Assembly (NCBI GenBank): GCA_023101725.1
Contig: JALJCO010012619.1
Coordinates: forward strand, 124,001 to 188,000
From: Atherinomorus stipes
Taxonomy: Eukaryota; Chordata; Actinopteri; Atheriniformes; Atherinidae
DNA length: 64,000 bases
Direction of reading: 5' to 3'
This document shows positions 50,601 through 62,047 of the stretch, in pieces (the first letter of the stretch is position 1; every line of letters begins with the position of its first letter). The position numbers and the translations under genes were made by a program. The notes under the pieces are model-generated. The model saw only the letters and a program-made list of their open reading frames with translations, had not been told where the DNA came from and did not search any database.

Positions 50601-53600
50601 AGTAAAGACGGAAAAAAATCAGCTGTCAGTAAAATAAGTTGAAATTGACAAAAGTAATAATAAATAAAAAAAATTTAAACAAAATTATGACATTGATTAT
50701 GAATTGTGGTTCAACAGAAATATAAAAAAAACCAAAACAAGCACGATGGGACTCCTGAACTAAAATTTTATTGAGCAACACTTTGAGGCAATCGCTGCAA
50801 TCAGGTGTTTTCTGTAACATCCAATCAGGCTTCTGCACCTGTTGACAGGTATTTTGGTCCATTGTTAATGAGTAAAGGCGCTCCAATTTGTCTGGGACAG
50901 CCTTGTTTGTTTGTTTTTTAAAAATAATTTTTAACAACCACAATTCAAAATCAATGTTTTATTTCACTAAATTGTAATTTAGTAAAATTTTAGCTATTTT
51001 TACTTTTTTCAGTTTCTGATTATTTGAATTACTATTGTGAATTTAGCCTTTTCTTTCATGGGAGTTTGTCTAAAATTTCGGCTCGTACTGTAGATGACAC
51101 CTAAGAGGTGTAGGTAAGTGTACAGTTGAGCTTTAAAGTTTACATCCCCTGGCAGAATTATTTATTTATTCATTTTTTAGCTGTTTCTCAGAGAATATGA
51201 AAAACAACACAAAAACTTCTCTTTCACTCATGGTTAATGGCTGGGTGAATTCATTTACTATGAATTAAAGAAAAGTTTTTTCGTGTTACCATTCATATTC
51301 TCCTCCCCCCAAAAATGGCCCAAAAATACAAATAAATGAATCTCAAATTCTGTCAAGGTATTTAAACACAGCTGTATGTTTGTGAAATACAGTAAAGATA
51401 ATAAAAAATAAGTTGCTCCAGGTTCTTTTAGGGTTAAGTGTTGTATGTCACAGGGGGGAAAAAAGGACAGAATGAAGTAACTCTTAAATGTCATAATATT
51501 TCCATGCAAACACCGTTTTACCTGCGTTGTTGTGGACGTTGTGGATCTGCATGGGCGGCTGTGCTCCGTTGTTGCCAAAACCTCCATTCTGCTCCAGCAG
51601 CTGCAGACATTCATAGCCATCATACACCGGACGCCAACAGTAATACGTACTCAACATTGTTAGCGGCAGATAAAAACAAAATGGACTGAGAAAAAATAAA
51701 AATAAAAATCAGAAAAATGTGACAAAAGATCAAAAGATTTTGTCTGTAATTATTGAGACATTACAAAAGGTAGAAGAAACCAAATCCACAAACAAAGAAG
51801 AAATGCTTTTTCCCCCCAAAAAAGGTCAAATTTCCTTATAAAAAATACATGAAAGAAATCTCATATCAAGCAAACTGTAGTTTTGTTTCTGTTGAGTCGT
51901 GCTGATTGTGGGTCAGTAATACAGCAGCTCAGTATCTCACTTCCGTCTCTGCTCCTCTATCTGCTACATCTCACAGCCTGCCTCTCCATATGTCTGTAGT
52001 AAAGAGAGGAGGAGAAGGAGGAGGAGAAGTACGTTTGTAATCTTCTTATGTCCAGCAGGGAAACCCCTCCTTAACCCTAATCAGATCAGCAGTCGCCAAA
52101 TCTGCCCTCACCCTGAACACACTCCCCCCGCCTCATCGGGACTCTGATTCTGTCTGAAATTTGTCAATCTTCTGTTTCTCAATTTACTCATTTGCTGCCG
52201 GGCAAAAATAAGCACTCTAATTCAACTGTAATAGAAATTGAGTTTCGGGTGATGGATGCTGACACTTATCCATCCATGAGCGAATTAATGCAGACCAAAA
52301 AGTTGGGAGAAAAGAAGAGTTACTGAGATCCTGAAGAGTTTTTATCAGCTTTACTTCAGTCACAACAATGAGTGAGGATTTAGTGATAAGTAGCAGGATT
52401 TATGGGTTTGTGGTAAGAATCATAAGAGGCTGCGGTTGAGGAGTTAAACTAAAACCTTAAATGTGATTGAGCTCAGATTACTACGGTTTCCTGCCTTTAT
52501 GGTGGCAACAGGACAGAAAAAATAAAAGCAGCTGGGCTGCCGAGGTGTCGAGATCCCATTATGCATATTCTGAATTTCCATTTAGCCATTTTTAACCTCC
52601 GTAACTGCCCCTTTAGGTCAGAGGGGAAAGATAATAGACTCCTCTTTATCCACCACAGTGTGTGTGTTGCATCTGCTTAGTAATGTTAACTGAGAGCATT
52701 TAAGACTGAGCGTACACATTTACACACGGTGTGAGAGGCTGATGGTCGGCTTGTTTCTTCACAGGCTAGCAGCTCGATGAGGATGCACCTCAGCGTCCCA
52801 GTCATCAGATTACATCATTTACAAGCTGAAGACAGCCCAAGTACGAAACAGCGACAAACATCTGGAGACACTTTTATGGCAGCAGTTAAACACACGTACC
52901 TCTGTAACTGGAGACTTGGGGTTGACGTTGCGCGCTGCTGCGATCTCCTGTAGCTGGTTGACTAGCTCTGTAATAGAAAGACGCTCCTCTGGGTTTACTT
53001 TCAACATGGAACCTGGAGGAGAGGAAGAAAAAAAAAAAAAAAGGATGTGAACAATTTGGCTAAAACAAACAAGATATTTATTGAAGACATTATTTGAAAC
53101 CAAAAATTAGAAGGGTAAATCTGGACGGGTCAGAACTAGAAATATTACAGATATTCATCTCAGCTTATGAATCAAACTTGGGCAGGAAGATTATTTCAAA
53201 ACTATAGCAATAATAGAAAATTTAAAAGGACATAACACAGCTTATATTAAGGAGAAATAGGAGAAGGATGCATCCATAGTTCTGTCTTTGGAGGAGTGGG
53301 AAGACATCTGTGAACAGCAATGGAAGTCGTGGAGAGAAACATAGATGGAAAAACACTACCCGATACTTTGTCACACCAGCTCAGCAAAACCAGCACGACA
53401 CATGGTGTTGGAGACAATGTGGGGCAAATTACTCATTTGCCCCATTCTCATTCTCATATATTCTGGGATTGCCCTGTAGTCAAAACATTTTGGCAGGATC
53501 TAAAAAGATGTATAAATCAAGAACTGAGTTCAAAACCCCCATTCACATTTGGATCATGTAGAAATGAGTAGAACTGGAGAAAAAAAAGTGGTATGGATTT

Positions 53601-56600
53601 TGCTAATGGCAGGGGGAAAAAAGCAATCACCAGAAGACTGGTTGAGACTAGAGAGTCCCAGCTTTGAAGACGGTTTGAGTCATACATGAAATTTACATAA
53701 TGGAGAAATTAACATACTCCCTTCGAATGGAATGTGACAAATTTAACAGAATGTGGAATAGCTGGTTGGAATACATAAGGCCAATTAGACAAGACTTTAT
53801 TTGATGGATTAAACAAATCTTGGTGCCTGGGTGTTCATCGCCACTGAGTTATAACTGTTCTTTTTAGTTTTGTTTTTGCTTATTTGTCTCTTCTTATTTG
53901 TCTCTTCAACCTTTGCTAGTTTCATTTAGCCTGATACACTACAACAAGAAGTTCATCATAACTTACATGCAATCTCATCATTTCGTGTAATCTCTCTTCA
54001 CTCTCCAATTGAATTGTAAATTACTTTCTGTTCCCCTGCATTTCCCTGCGATTTTTTGTATTTTGTATTCTGAAGTCTGGTTTAATTCAACAGTATCAGA
54101 AATGAGTGAGATCTCTGTTTCAAGAAAGGATATCTCATAACCGTCCTTCAGAAAGGTCTCTTGTTTGTCTTTTTCCTTGTTGTGTAATAATTCCTTTTCT
54201 CCTTTACCTTATTTTGTTATTTCATCTTGAATTTAGAAGAAGAAAATTGTACTGAATGTGATTTTAAAAGGGGACATTAGTATGAACATACCAGAAGTAT
54301 CATGATCTCCTTTTAAAAAAAAATGAATTTAAAAAAAAGAAGAAAAAAGGGATGCATGGGAGGAAGAAGAATAAAATACACCGAGATAAAGAAAAACAGG
54401 GAGTCCTTACGTATGAGCTCATGATAAACGGTGTATTTGACATCGTTCTGGGGGATGGAGTATTTTCCATTGACTATTTGCAGCTTAGCCCCCTCCTCAA
54501 ATGGATGCTGCTTGAAACACAACAGGTAGAGGATGCATCCCAAAGCCTGTGTGGGAGACAGGATATGACAAAAAGCAAAACTTAGATCAAACCTTATCTT
54601 TATTTTGAACAAAAACCGGGTAAAATACACAACAAAAAGGGGGGAAAGTGAATGAACTGACCCAGATGTCTTGCTTCTCATTGATGGGAAAGTTGGAGTA
54701 GAGATCGATCATCTCTGGTGTCCGGTATGCCGGGGTGGTGTTCCTTGTGATCTATAAAAAGAAAAAGAAACTCAACATTCATAGATCATGTCTCTCATTC
54801 AGACATTTTTGCCAACAAAATGATGCTCATATTCAGAGGACTAAACATGCTTTTAGTAAAATATTTTAAAGTTTTTCTACTTTTGATCCTCCATCAGAAA
54901 AAATAAATCTCTTTTCAGAACATGCGCTTGGCATTGATACAAATTATTAGATTTAGAAACTCTGGTGTTCTGCACACTGAGGTCATATGTGGCAAATGTC
55001 TTATGTGAGCATGTGTCTGCATGCTTATGGTATTAATATGATTGACCTGATCGATCAGAGCTTCCTGGACCTTCAGTGGTTAATTCAATCAAAGGTTTCT
55101 GGTTTCTGATCTCATTACTGCCACAGATCCACTGAGACCTCTCAATGTGCTTTTCTCTTTTTTCTCTTTATTGATGAACTGACCTTCGTAGTGAAATTTG
55201 AGAACATAATAAGCATGAATGATCATAGAGAAGCAATTGTTGGAGCACGCTTTCCCCATCTTACAAAACAGAATTTTGTTTTAACTAGAAACCATAAAAT
55301 TAACTAAGATCATTAGGGAACAAATGGCTTCAGACCCCCCCGCCAAAAAAAAGTTTTCAGGGTAATATCATTATTCCAAATCAGATACAACTTCAGTGCT
55401 TATTGTATTGAAAAGTCAGGTGATGTATATTTGTGTAATGAGGAAAACTGCCCTGATAAACTTCTTGCTTTAAAATGTTCCCTGTTGTAGGGCAGCTTCA
55501 TTTGCAAATGCAAGACCTTTTAGAGGAATTCAAAGCTCTTGAGGTTGGTGAACTATTCACTTGTGACCGCTGGACAGTATAAAAATATTGCAGCAAAACT
55601 CACATGGACATGAAATCTGAAACTTCTGTAAACGCACGCACCCTGCAGTGTCCCAAAGTAAAAGGTGTCAAGTGCTCAGACACATGGTAAAAGCAGAGAA
55701 GGCTGACACGTGGCCACCACGGAATAAGATTTACAAGCAAGTGTCACAATTTGGAAAAGTAAAGAGATTTTTTCTTTCAGGTTTTATGTACAGATTAAAT
55801 AACAGGAGCCACATGAACAGACCTGAGCTTGGATCTCTAATGAACAGAGGGATCAATTCCATTCAGGCACCACCAAGGTTTAGGAGGACTTGCATGGGCA
55901 GCTGTGATTTTGCAGTGAGCTTTTTAGACCCATTTAGGTTGAAGATTGACCAAAAGAAATCTACTTTCAAAGCTGCCGCTAGTTTCTGAAAGATGCATTT
56001 TTCAATGCAACTGTGCAGGACAGCCTGCAGTGTCTGGCTGTTGCTGCTTCACCAAAGCTGGTTACAAACAGATCAATAAACTAACAGACCTCAGGAAGGG
56101 AAGCTCTGCTACTTTTTGGGGAAAAGGAAAGGTTGTTGATGAACTTTGGAAAACCTAAAAATGTCGTCTGATTAACATTTAGTGTTTATGATTCTTCGCA
56201 AAAAATTGATTCATCTTTTATTTCTACAATTTTATTACACCTGCTGAACATTAACACAAAGGCTAATCAGCCAATCCCAAGGCAGCAACTCAACGCATTT
56301 ACGCATAATTAAGACTTGCTGAAGTTCAAACTGAGCATCAGTTTGTGAAGAAATGGGATTTAAGTGACTTTGAATTTGTTATGGTTGCTGGTGCCAGACA
56401 GACTGGTCTGAGTATGTCAGACACTGCTCATCTCTCACAACCATCTCTAGGGTTTACAGATAATGATAAGAGAAAATATCCAGTGAGAGATGGTCGAACG
56501 AATTATTAATGTCAGAGGAGAAGGGGCACACAGTTTGGAAAGGACAGAAAGTAACTCAAGAAACCACCGGTTCCAACTCAGGTATGCTGAATAGTATCTG

Positions 56601-59600
56601 AACATACAACACATCCAGCCTTGAAGCAGATGGGCTGGAGCAGCGGAAGACCACAGCAGGTGCCACTCTTGTCAGCTAAGAACAGGAAACTGAGGCTACA
56701 ATTCACACAGAATCACCAAAACTGGACAATAGAAGATAGAAAATGTTGTCTGGTCTGGCGAGTCTCTATTTCAGCTCCACATTCAGATGCTAGGCTCAGT
56801 ATTTAATGAAAAGAACATAAAAGAATGGATCCATCCTGCCTTGTGTCAATAGTTCATGTTGCTATGGTGCAATGGGGACAGGGATATTTTCTTGGCGCAA
56901 TTTAGGTCCCTTGGTACCAATTGGGCATGCTTCAAACACCACAGCCGATGTACCTATTTTCTGAAGGCTACTTCCAGCAGGACAAGGCATCATGTTACAA
57001 ATCATCTCCAACTGGTCTCTTGAACATGACAGTGAGTTTACTGTACTCAAACGGCCTCCACAGTCACCAGACTTTAATCCAATAGAGCACCTTTGGGATG
57101 CGGTGGAACAGGAGATTCTCATCATGGTGATGCCATCATGTCAATATGGATGGAAAAAAAAAAACAACAACAGAACTCTGAGGAATTTTTTCAACACCTT
57201 GTTGATTCCATCCCATGAAGAATTACAATAATCCTGAAGGGAAAAGGGGTCCTACCTGGCACTCGGGAAGTGTATGTAATAAAGTGAGTGTAAACATACT
57301 GCTCTAAAAAAACCAAACTGTTTTCCTTCAATAAAACTGTAGACAGACTGAGCACAGTGTATTCGTTCACTTTAGCATATTCTAAAACTCGTTTTTTTTC
57401 TCCTGATTGCTGATATTTGAGTGTGTGGGGGTACCTCATCCTCCACCATGGACCTCTTCTGTGCAGACCAGCTGTAGTCGGGGCGATGCGACACTGTGGT
57501 GGAGCTGCCAAAGTCGCACAGCTTGATGGTGCCCTGATTACTAATCAAGAGGTTCTCGATCTGCAACACATCAAAGTGGGTGAATTCATTACTGCCGCAG
57601 GTCACGTTTTAAACACCCATTCATCAGGCCTTTCAATCATCGTTCACTCATCCAGCCTTTCAGGACAGACCAACCTTGAGGTCTCTGTGGATGATCAGAG
57701 GTTTCTGTTTGTGCATGTGCTGCACAGCACGGCACGCCTGGTAGAAGATTTTCAGCACAGTGTCGCATGACAGAGGAGCTTTCTGCTCTACCCGCTTTAT
57801 AAAGTCCACCAGCTGACCTGAAGTGAAAGAGACACAAACACAGGACTGAACACAAGCCCACAGATAAGAGTGGATGTCTTGTTTCAGGTGAAAAAGTGGC
57901 TAATAACACCATCAAATCAAAGGGACTTCTCACAAACATGAATACGATTCAAACAGCAGGAGGGGCTTTGAGAGATATTTCCCCCATTCTGCATTAAAAA
58001 CATAAATAATATAGTTTGGAATGCTTTAATTTTTTATGGTTTATTGAAAATAAATTGAAATCTCTTTTGAGAATTGAAGGGACCAAAGAACAAGGAAAAC
58101 ATAACATCTATTTAGGAAATGACGGCAGAACAAACGCCTTATTAAGTGTTTTATGAATCTTGAGGACTTCCTTTTCTTTGAGGACATTTCCATTATATTG
58201 TGAAATACGCAAGTGTGGTTATATTGCATAAAATCAATCAAAACTTGGACAACATGTCTGTAGGAAATAAAAACCACAAACAGGAAGCTTTCATCACTGA
58301 CGCTTTTCAGTTCAAGTTCCTGAGAAACTGCTCTTACGTCTGATGTCTGATGAATGAATAAGCAGCAACTCGGCTCTGAAGAAGCAGAATGAGGAAGAAG
58401 AGGCAGATAAAAGACGGACAATGACCATGTGCAGAAGTGCATGCGGGATTTACCTTTACACAGTTCGGTGAGGATGAGGAACTCTGCTTGGCCGGTGTCT
58501 GACTCTTCCTTACTGATGGAGGCAGCAGAGGAGAACTGGACTACATTTGGATGACCTGACAGCTTTTTCTGTGGAGTCACCAGGTCAAGGAACACACAAA
58601 TCAAACACTAATGTGATTTCAAGCCTTTCATAAATCGTACTAGTGAGATGACTGGTGCTCCCAGTTCAGTTTATCTAAATAAACAAGGAGTTTGTGTGGA
58701 TCTTGGTAATTTGGCCTGTAAATTTAACTCGTTGTCAAGTAAGTCAAATTAATCTACTTTGCAAAGCGAGTCCCGCTGCCTCACAAGATGATGTATCACC
58801 ATGTAATTCATTAATCTTATTTAAGATAAACACGTAATTACAGGTTTATGCATCAAATTGCTTCTGAGCTATTCATTTTCTATCCTAGTCCTTAGCTTTT
58901 CCCAAGCATGAATCAGAGCCAGCATAAAACTAAACACTGTAAAATACATATTAGTTCCTATAGTTCACATTGTATGGTGTCAACATTATAAACTAAAAAT
59001 AATCCAGTAATGATAGTAAACTATACTAGATGTGCGTTCCAAAATCCAGAAAAAAAAATGCCATCGGCTGAGCTCACAAAAAGAAGAAATGCTCCATTGC
59101 GATTTCAACCAAAAAATGTCTTTGTTATGAATGATAAAGGATACCATGAAACAGACTTCCTGTATGATTTCCTTGTTCTTCTCCTCCTCATTAGACAGCA
59201 GCCTCTGAAAGAAAAACATTACATCAGTTCAGTCTGCACCTTCTGTTCCATCATTATTTCAAAACTTTTAGGCCCATACGGAAACTCATCAACTGTACAT
59301 CAGAACATTTTAAAGGTACACTGTGTAACTTTTGACACAAACATTAGCCTAGTGTAAGTAATAATAGATGATTTATGGGGTCATAAATACAGAACTTGAC
59401 ACATGTCGGTGCTCCGAGGGCACTGCCATTCTCAAAAACCATACATTTTAACTTTGCAGGAGAGGATCCATCTCTCATTAGATCAGGCTTTGTTTTATGG
59501 CTCAATGACTTAGCTATTAGCTAATCAAAGTGATCTGCAAATACAATTCCAAAACACGGATAGACACTGTTTAATTTTGAGACAGCTGTGTGGCCTGTGG

Positions 59601-62047
59601 GAAGTTACAGGTTTAGTGCCCCTAGTGGCCAAAAGTCACACGGTATCCCTTTAATCTTGATGTTGATGTAGTATGACAGATAAGAGACCACTCAGTCGCA
59701 TTTACCTATTCCTTCAGAATCTGAATATTTAGACATTTCTGCATTTGCAATTTTTATTTTCATTTAGTTATCCATCAAAAATCCCAAGATATGAACAGAA
59801 TTATTAGTATGTAACAGATTGAAACCTCATAACCAAAACTCTTTTTTTTTCTATGAAATCACAAGGTGGAGGACTTTTGATTAATACGATTTAAAAAAAT
59901 AAACATAAAAAACATAAAAAAAAAATAAAAATCAGCAAATATCAACATTGGCGTGATAATTGTATGACTGGGACAAAGAAAACTCTAAAATCGGGGTTGT
60001 CCAGTTGAATGTTTAGGTCTTTTTTGTTTAAGCCAGCACGTCACAATCTGCTGCCATTTATAAATATTAATTAGATGTATTCACCGTAGATTAGGTGTTC
60101 TTTGGTGTGAGGGCTCTAAATTAACACTTGCCAACCCTCAACATGTGGACTCAAGTTTATTTTTATGAGCGTAAATGAAAACTTATAGATCAGTTTGGGT
60201 GATAAAAGAAGCAAATAATTTTGGTCATTTGTCCTGGCAGTGCCATCATTATATTACCCATGAACACATAATACACATCATTTACAAATCAATGACATGT
60301 CATCATAACATGTCATTTACATGCGACTGCCTGCCCACGCAAAGTGCAGCCCAATGAGGTGCAAAATTTCGTTTGATGGTGGTTGAGCAGTGAGGATAAT
60401 GTGGTTGGTTATAGGACAAGAGAGCAGGTAGGAGAGAATACTGATGACGAAACAAGAAGCAAAAGTTACTGACATCTGGCATGCAGACAGTTTACGCTCA
60501 CACAGGCCAGAGTTTGTGAACCAACACCAGTACAAGCTAGGGAACTGAAAATATCCAGAGAAATTGCAGCTCTGCTGAGATGTCTGAAGGCATTTGACGT
60601 CTGTTAAAAAAGCTAAAACTGTTGGAAAGCTTAAACTCTTCCTATGAACTCATTAACTGCCAGCCATTGTTGTAGCAGAGAGCCCCAAGCCGCCAGCCGC
60701 AACACCCTAACGTGAGCTGCATGATTTGCTTCGCCATATGCTCTCCCAAACCCTTAACTTCCACAATGTATTTTTAAGTGTTTTGTGGCACTGCCATCTA
60801 TTGGATCAGGTCATAATTACATTAAACAACATGATTAAAATTGACAGTTACAAGTTTAATTCCTCCCCGCCAGTAGGTGGCACACTCACGCTATTAGCTT
60901 TAGCAATGTTACAGAACCAGCTCATTTTTAATTAGCATTTGCAAATGTTTAATTTACATGTCCAGGAAGAAAGTGGCAACCTCCTCCATGGGGCTTTTGA
61001 GTCCACATCCTGCTTAATTTGTTGTCTGCTTGAATTTAAGAAATATAACGCAAGGAAGACTCTATTTCCACACAGAGCAATTGAGCTAGGACTCCTTAGC
61101 CAATGCTAATGGCACAGAATCCTTCAGTGTAGACATTGGCATGGTATTCAGATGTAAATATTCACATATACTGGACCTGTCAAAATTAAATAATTTTTAA
61201 TTAAATCATATTTTATATCTTATCTATAATTTATGATAAATAAAACAATTATTCATACGTATTTTAAAAAATTCTGTAATAATTGACACTTTTACTTTAT
61301 TCTGTATCCCACTACGATCTGTGGATGTATTATTTTTGAGAAATTAACTGTTTTGATGAAAAAGTTGTAGCTATCACTTTTAAAACTTGATTTTCACCAA
61401 CAAGCTTCACCAGGGTGTCCAGCAGCACCCCCCGCTACAACCACAAAAGAAATTTTTGGCGTCTTTGTCAAAGAATGCTTGGATTTGAAAAGATATCAAA
61501 AGACTGATTTGGCAGCCATTGAGTTAATATAAGTAATTAAAAATAAATGAATAAAATGAAATAGAATATAAAAATTATATATATATTTTTTAAAATATAA
61601 ATGATATAAAAATAATTTAAAAATAAAATAAAATAAAAAAGAATCAGCAAAACTGAAACTTGAAACAGATCGTTTCAACTGTTAAAAGCTAAAGCTTCTT
61701 TGTTCCTTATTAGAGAATGTTGACCGATTGTTGTTGGCGCACATATGATGTGGCTCATTTCCCGCAACAGAAATCTGGTTTGTGGAACATCTGATTGGCT
61801 GGTAACTTTATGACTCGATTAGCTGTTGATCAAAGATGTTCATTTAGAGCTAGAGCTGCAAACTGCTAAATAAGGTTGAACAGAGCTCATGTTCATGTTT
61901 TGGGGCATCACTTTTACAAATGGTCATGCCTTTGGAAAAAAAGATGTCAGTATTTGTGACTTTAGTGGATAAATGTTCATCTTACCTTAAGGGCATAATC
62001 TTTACCACTGCTCATGTCCTGGGCTTCATACACAAAAGCAAACCCAC
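37969..62047 (-). CDS. gak: Cyclin G-associated kinase (auxilin-2), nearly complete
   Basis: 28 coding exons in transcript order: 62047-61986, 59204-59145, 58568-58454, 57817-57675, 57560-57435, 54751-54662, 54546-54411, 53012-52900, 51600-51522, 49557-49440, 46134-46085, 45897-45749, 44972-44850, 43047-42914, 42761-42567, 42450-42333, 42115-42036, 41873-41680, 41553-41392, 41306-41140, 41028-40767, 40678-40484, 40385-40248, 40126-40040, 39016-38744, 38649-38501, 38353-38177 and 38070-37969 (stop TAA). Every junction keeps frame and has GT-AG sites. They encode about 1264 residues; human GAK is about 1311, so only the first 45-50 residues, before the glycine-rich loop, lie past 64000. Domain order is kinase, PTEN-like plus C2, clathrin/AP-binding linker and J domain, which distinguishes GAK from DNAJC6 (no kinase) and AAK1 (no J domain). 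GAK recruits HSC70 to strip clathrin from vesicles and phosphorylates adaptor mu subunits at the Golgi and plasma membrane. No frameshift or premature stop was seen. Confidence 0.97.
38744..41553 (-). CDS. gak: gak clathrin- and adaptor-binding linker exons
   Basis: Seven exons encode a low-complexity Ser/Pro/Gly-rich linker. Short motifs fit clathrin and adaptor binding: LFDPFGMG in 40484-40678, [10 protein letters not shown] in 40040-40126 and repeated [15 protein letters not shown] phrases. DPF and DLL motifs bind AP-2 appendages and clathrin terminal domains. This is the part that differs most from the human protein, as expected for a disordered segment. The donor at the end of the exon 40484-40678 (CTCA then GTGAGC) gives frame continuity; reading through would meet a stop ten codons later, so the splice call is firm. 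Confidence 0.88.
39073..39990. repeat. Interspersed repeat cluster in a gak intron
   Basis: The intron between exons 40040-40126 and 38744-39016 is filled with phrases such as GATATTGGC, TAGGGATGCACGATAAC and TATCGGTTATTGGTATCGGC, which resemble a common fish DNA-transposon family with GGGATGCACGAT ends. Bases 39148-39230 also match the interior of the element at 45049-45596. Boundaries are uncertain. Confidence 0.5.
41680..46134 (-). CDS. gak: gak PTEN-like and C2 domain exons
   Basis: Exons 46134-46085 to 43047-42914 encode the tensin/auxilin PTEN-like domain ([33 protein letters not shown], then IVHCLDGRAAS). The signature Cys is kept, but the Arg lies at +4 and the +6 place of a CX5R phosphatase loop is Ala, so the domain should bind lipid without hydrolysing it. 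Exons 42761-42567 to 41873-41680 form the C2 domain ([50 protein letters not shown]), which helps membrane attachment. The split codon between 43047-42914 and 42761-42567 restores HKRYIEYM. Confidence 0.93.
43510..44430. repeat. Probable old interspersed repeats in a gak intron
   Basis: About 43510-43600 (TTTATTTAAAAACAGGGACA) looks like a dispersed fish repeat. About 43790-44430 begins with AAAGGTACCATGTGTAACTA, similar to the ends of MITE family X, but no matching right end was found. No exon is supported in this 1.8-kb intron. Confidence 0.35.
45049..45596. mobile_element. TA-flanked MITE with CCGTATTTTC terminal repeats
   Basis: TACCGTATTTTCCAGATTAT at the left end is the inverse of ATAGTCCGGAAAATACGGTA at the right. 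The imperfect inverted repeat runs on for about 30 bp (both arms contain a GCGACTTATAGTC-like phrase). TA borders on both sides fit a Tc1/mariner-type target. The element is about 548 bp, non-coding, and lies in the gak intron between exons 45749-45897 and 44850-44972. Confidence 0.85.
46135..49439 (-). other. gak: 3.3-kb gak intron
   Basis: No exon is supported. Apart from the hAT-like element at 47122-47345 it holds A-rich runs (for example 48010-48050 and 48520-48570). A candidate exon near 48470-48510 was examined and rejected for lack of an acceptor. Confidence 0.6.
47122..47345. mobile_element. hAT-like MITE
   Basis: CAGTGGTTTTCAAACTGGGG at the left end and AAAAAGTTTGAAAACCATTACTG at the right are inverted copies, the pattern of hAT (Charlie/Tip100-type) elements, which usually begin with CAGTGGTTCTCAAA. 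The interior has the usual GGGGGTCA phrases. A clean 8-bp duplication was not found. Confidence 0.75.
50640..51060. mobile_element. DNA transposon remnant family Y, copy 2
   Basis: Read on the minus strand, this stretch matches 34870-35200 over more than 200 bases, including CCAAAATACCTGTCAACAGG and GATTGCCTCAAAGTGTTGCT. The ends are more decayed than in copy 1. It lies in the gak intron between exons 51522-51600 and 49440-49557. Confidence 0.75.
51121..51376. mobile_element. Short Tc1-like MITE
   Basis: TACAGTTGAGCTTTAAAGTT opens the element and the inverted TTTAAACACAGCTGTA closes it, with TA at both borders. This layout is typical of Tc1-derived MITEs. The interior is non-coding. Confidence 0.55.
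52900..62047 (-). CDS. gak: gak kinase-domain exons
   Basis: Eight exons (62047-61986 to 53012-52900) cover the Numb-associated-kinase-type Ser/Thr kinase domain. The first begins at the glycine-rich loop ([11 protein letters not shown]) and ends in YALK, whose Lys is the ATP-binding residue. The exon at 59145-59204 has the alpha-C region ([19 protein letters not shown]). IIHRDLK, with the catalytic Asp, ends the exon at 57675-57817. CDFGSS is in 57435-57560, and the activation segment [13 protein letters not shown] in 54662-54751. NPEERLSI closes the domain in 52900-53012. All catalytic residues are present, so the kinase should be active. Introns here hold L1, Tc1 and MITE insertions. Confidence 0.95.
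53100..53820 (+). mobile_element. L1-clade LINE remnant (ORF2 C-terminus)
   Basis: Plus-strand frames encode pieces of the C-terminal region of an L1/Tx1-type ORF2. There is a CWRQCGA segment near 53411-53440, a shifted [16 protein letters not shown] near 53450-53510, and an [20 protein letters not shown] piece near 53700-53760. Several frameshifts separate them, so it is dead. It lies antisense in a gak intron. Confidence 0.75.
56230..57240 (+). mobile_element. Tc1/mariner transposase pseudogene
   Basis: Fragments of a DDE transposase are readable in several frames on the plus strand, ending in [18 protein letters not shown] at about 57063-57120, the last catalytic block of Tc1-like enzymes. 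Stops and frameshifts are frequent. Terminal inverted repeats were not located. It sits antisense in the gak intron between exons 57435-57560 and 54662-54751. Confidence 0.75.
59310..59654. mobile_element. MITE family X, copy 2
   Basis: The ends TTAAAGGTACACTGTGTAAC and GTCACACGGTATCCCTTTAA are inverted copies. The element is a close relative of 34273-34660 in the opposite orientation, sharing TGCCATTCTCA, GGTGCTCCGAGGGC and GTTTAGTGCCC blocks. It lies in the 2.8-kb gak intron between exons 61986-62047 and 59145-59204. Confidence 0.8.
59655..61985 (-). other. gak: gak intron, nothing further recognised
   Basis: AT-rich sequence with A/T homopolymers. Some phrases such as CCGCCAGTAGGTGGCAC near 60868 resemble pieces of repeats, but no whole element can be drawn. 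No exon is supported. Confidence 0.45.

Noticed and set aside
55648..56158. 113- and 70-codon frames on the plus strand
   Set aside because: They probably belong to degraded repeat sequence near the Tc1 fossil; no motif or splice signals were seen.
58041..58453. Extension of the gak exon at 58454 into a longer frame
   Set aside because: The GTAAAT donor at the exon edge joins in frame to the next exon; the extension is intron read-through.
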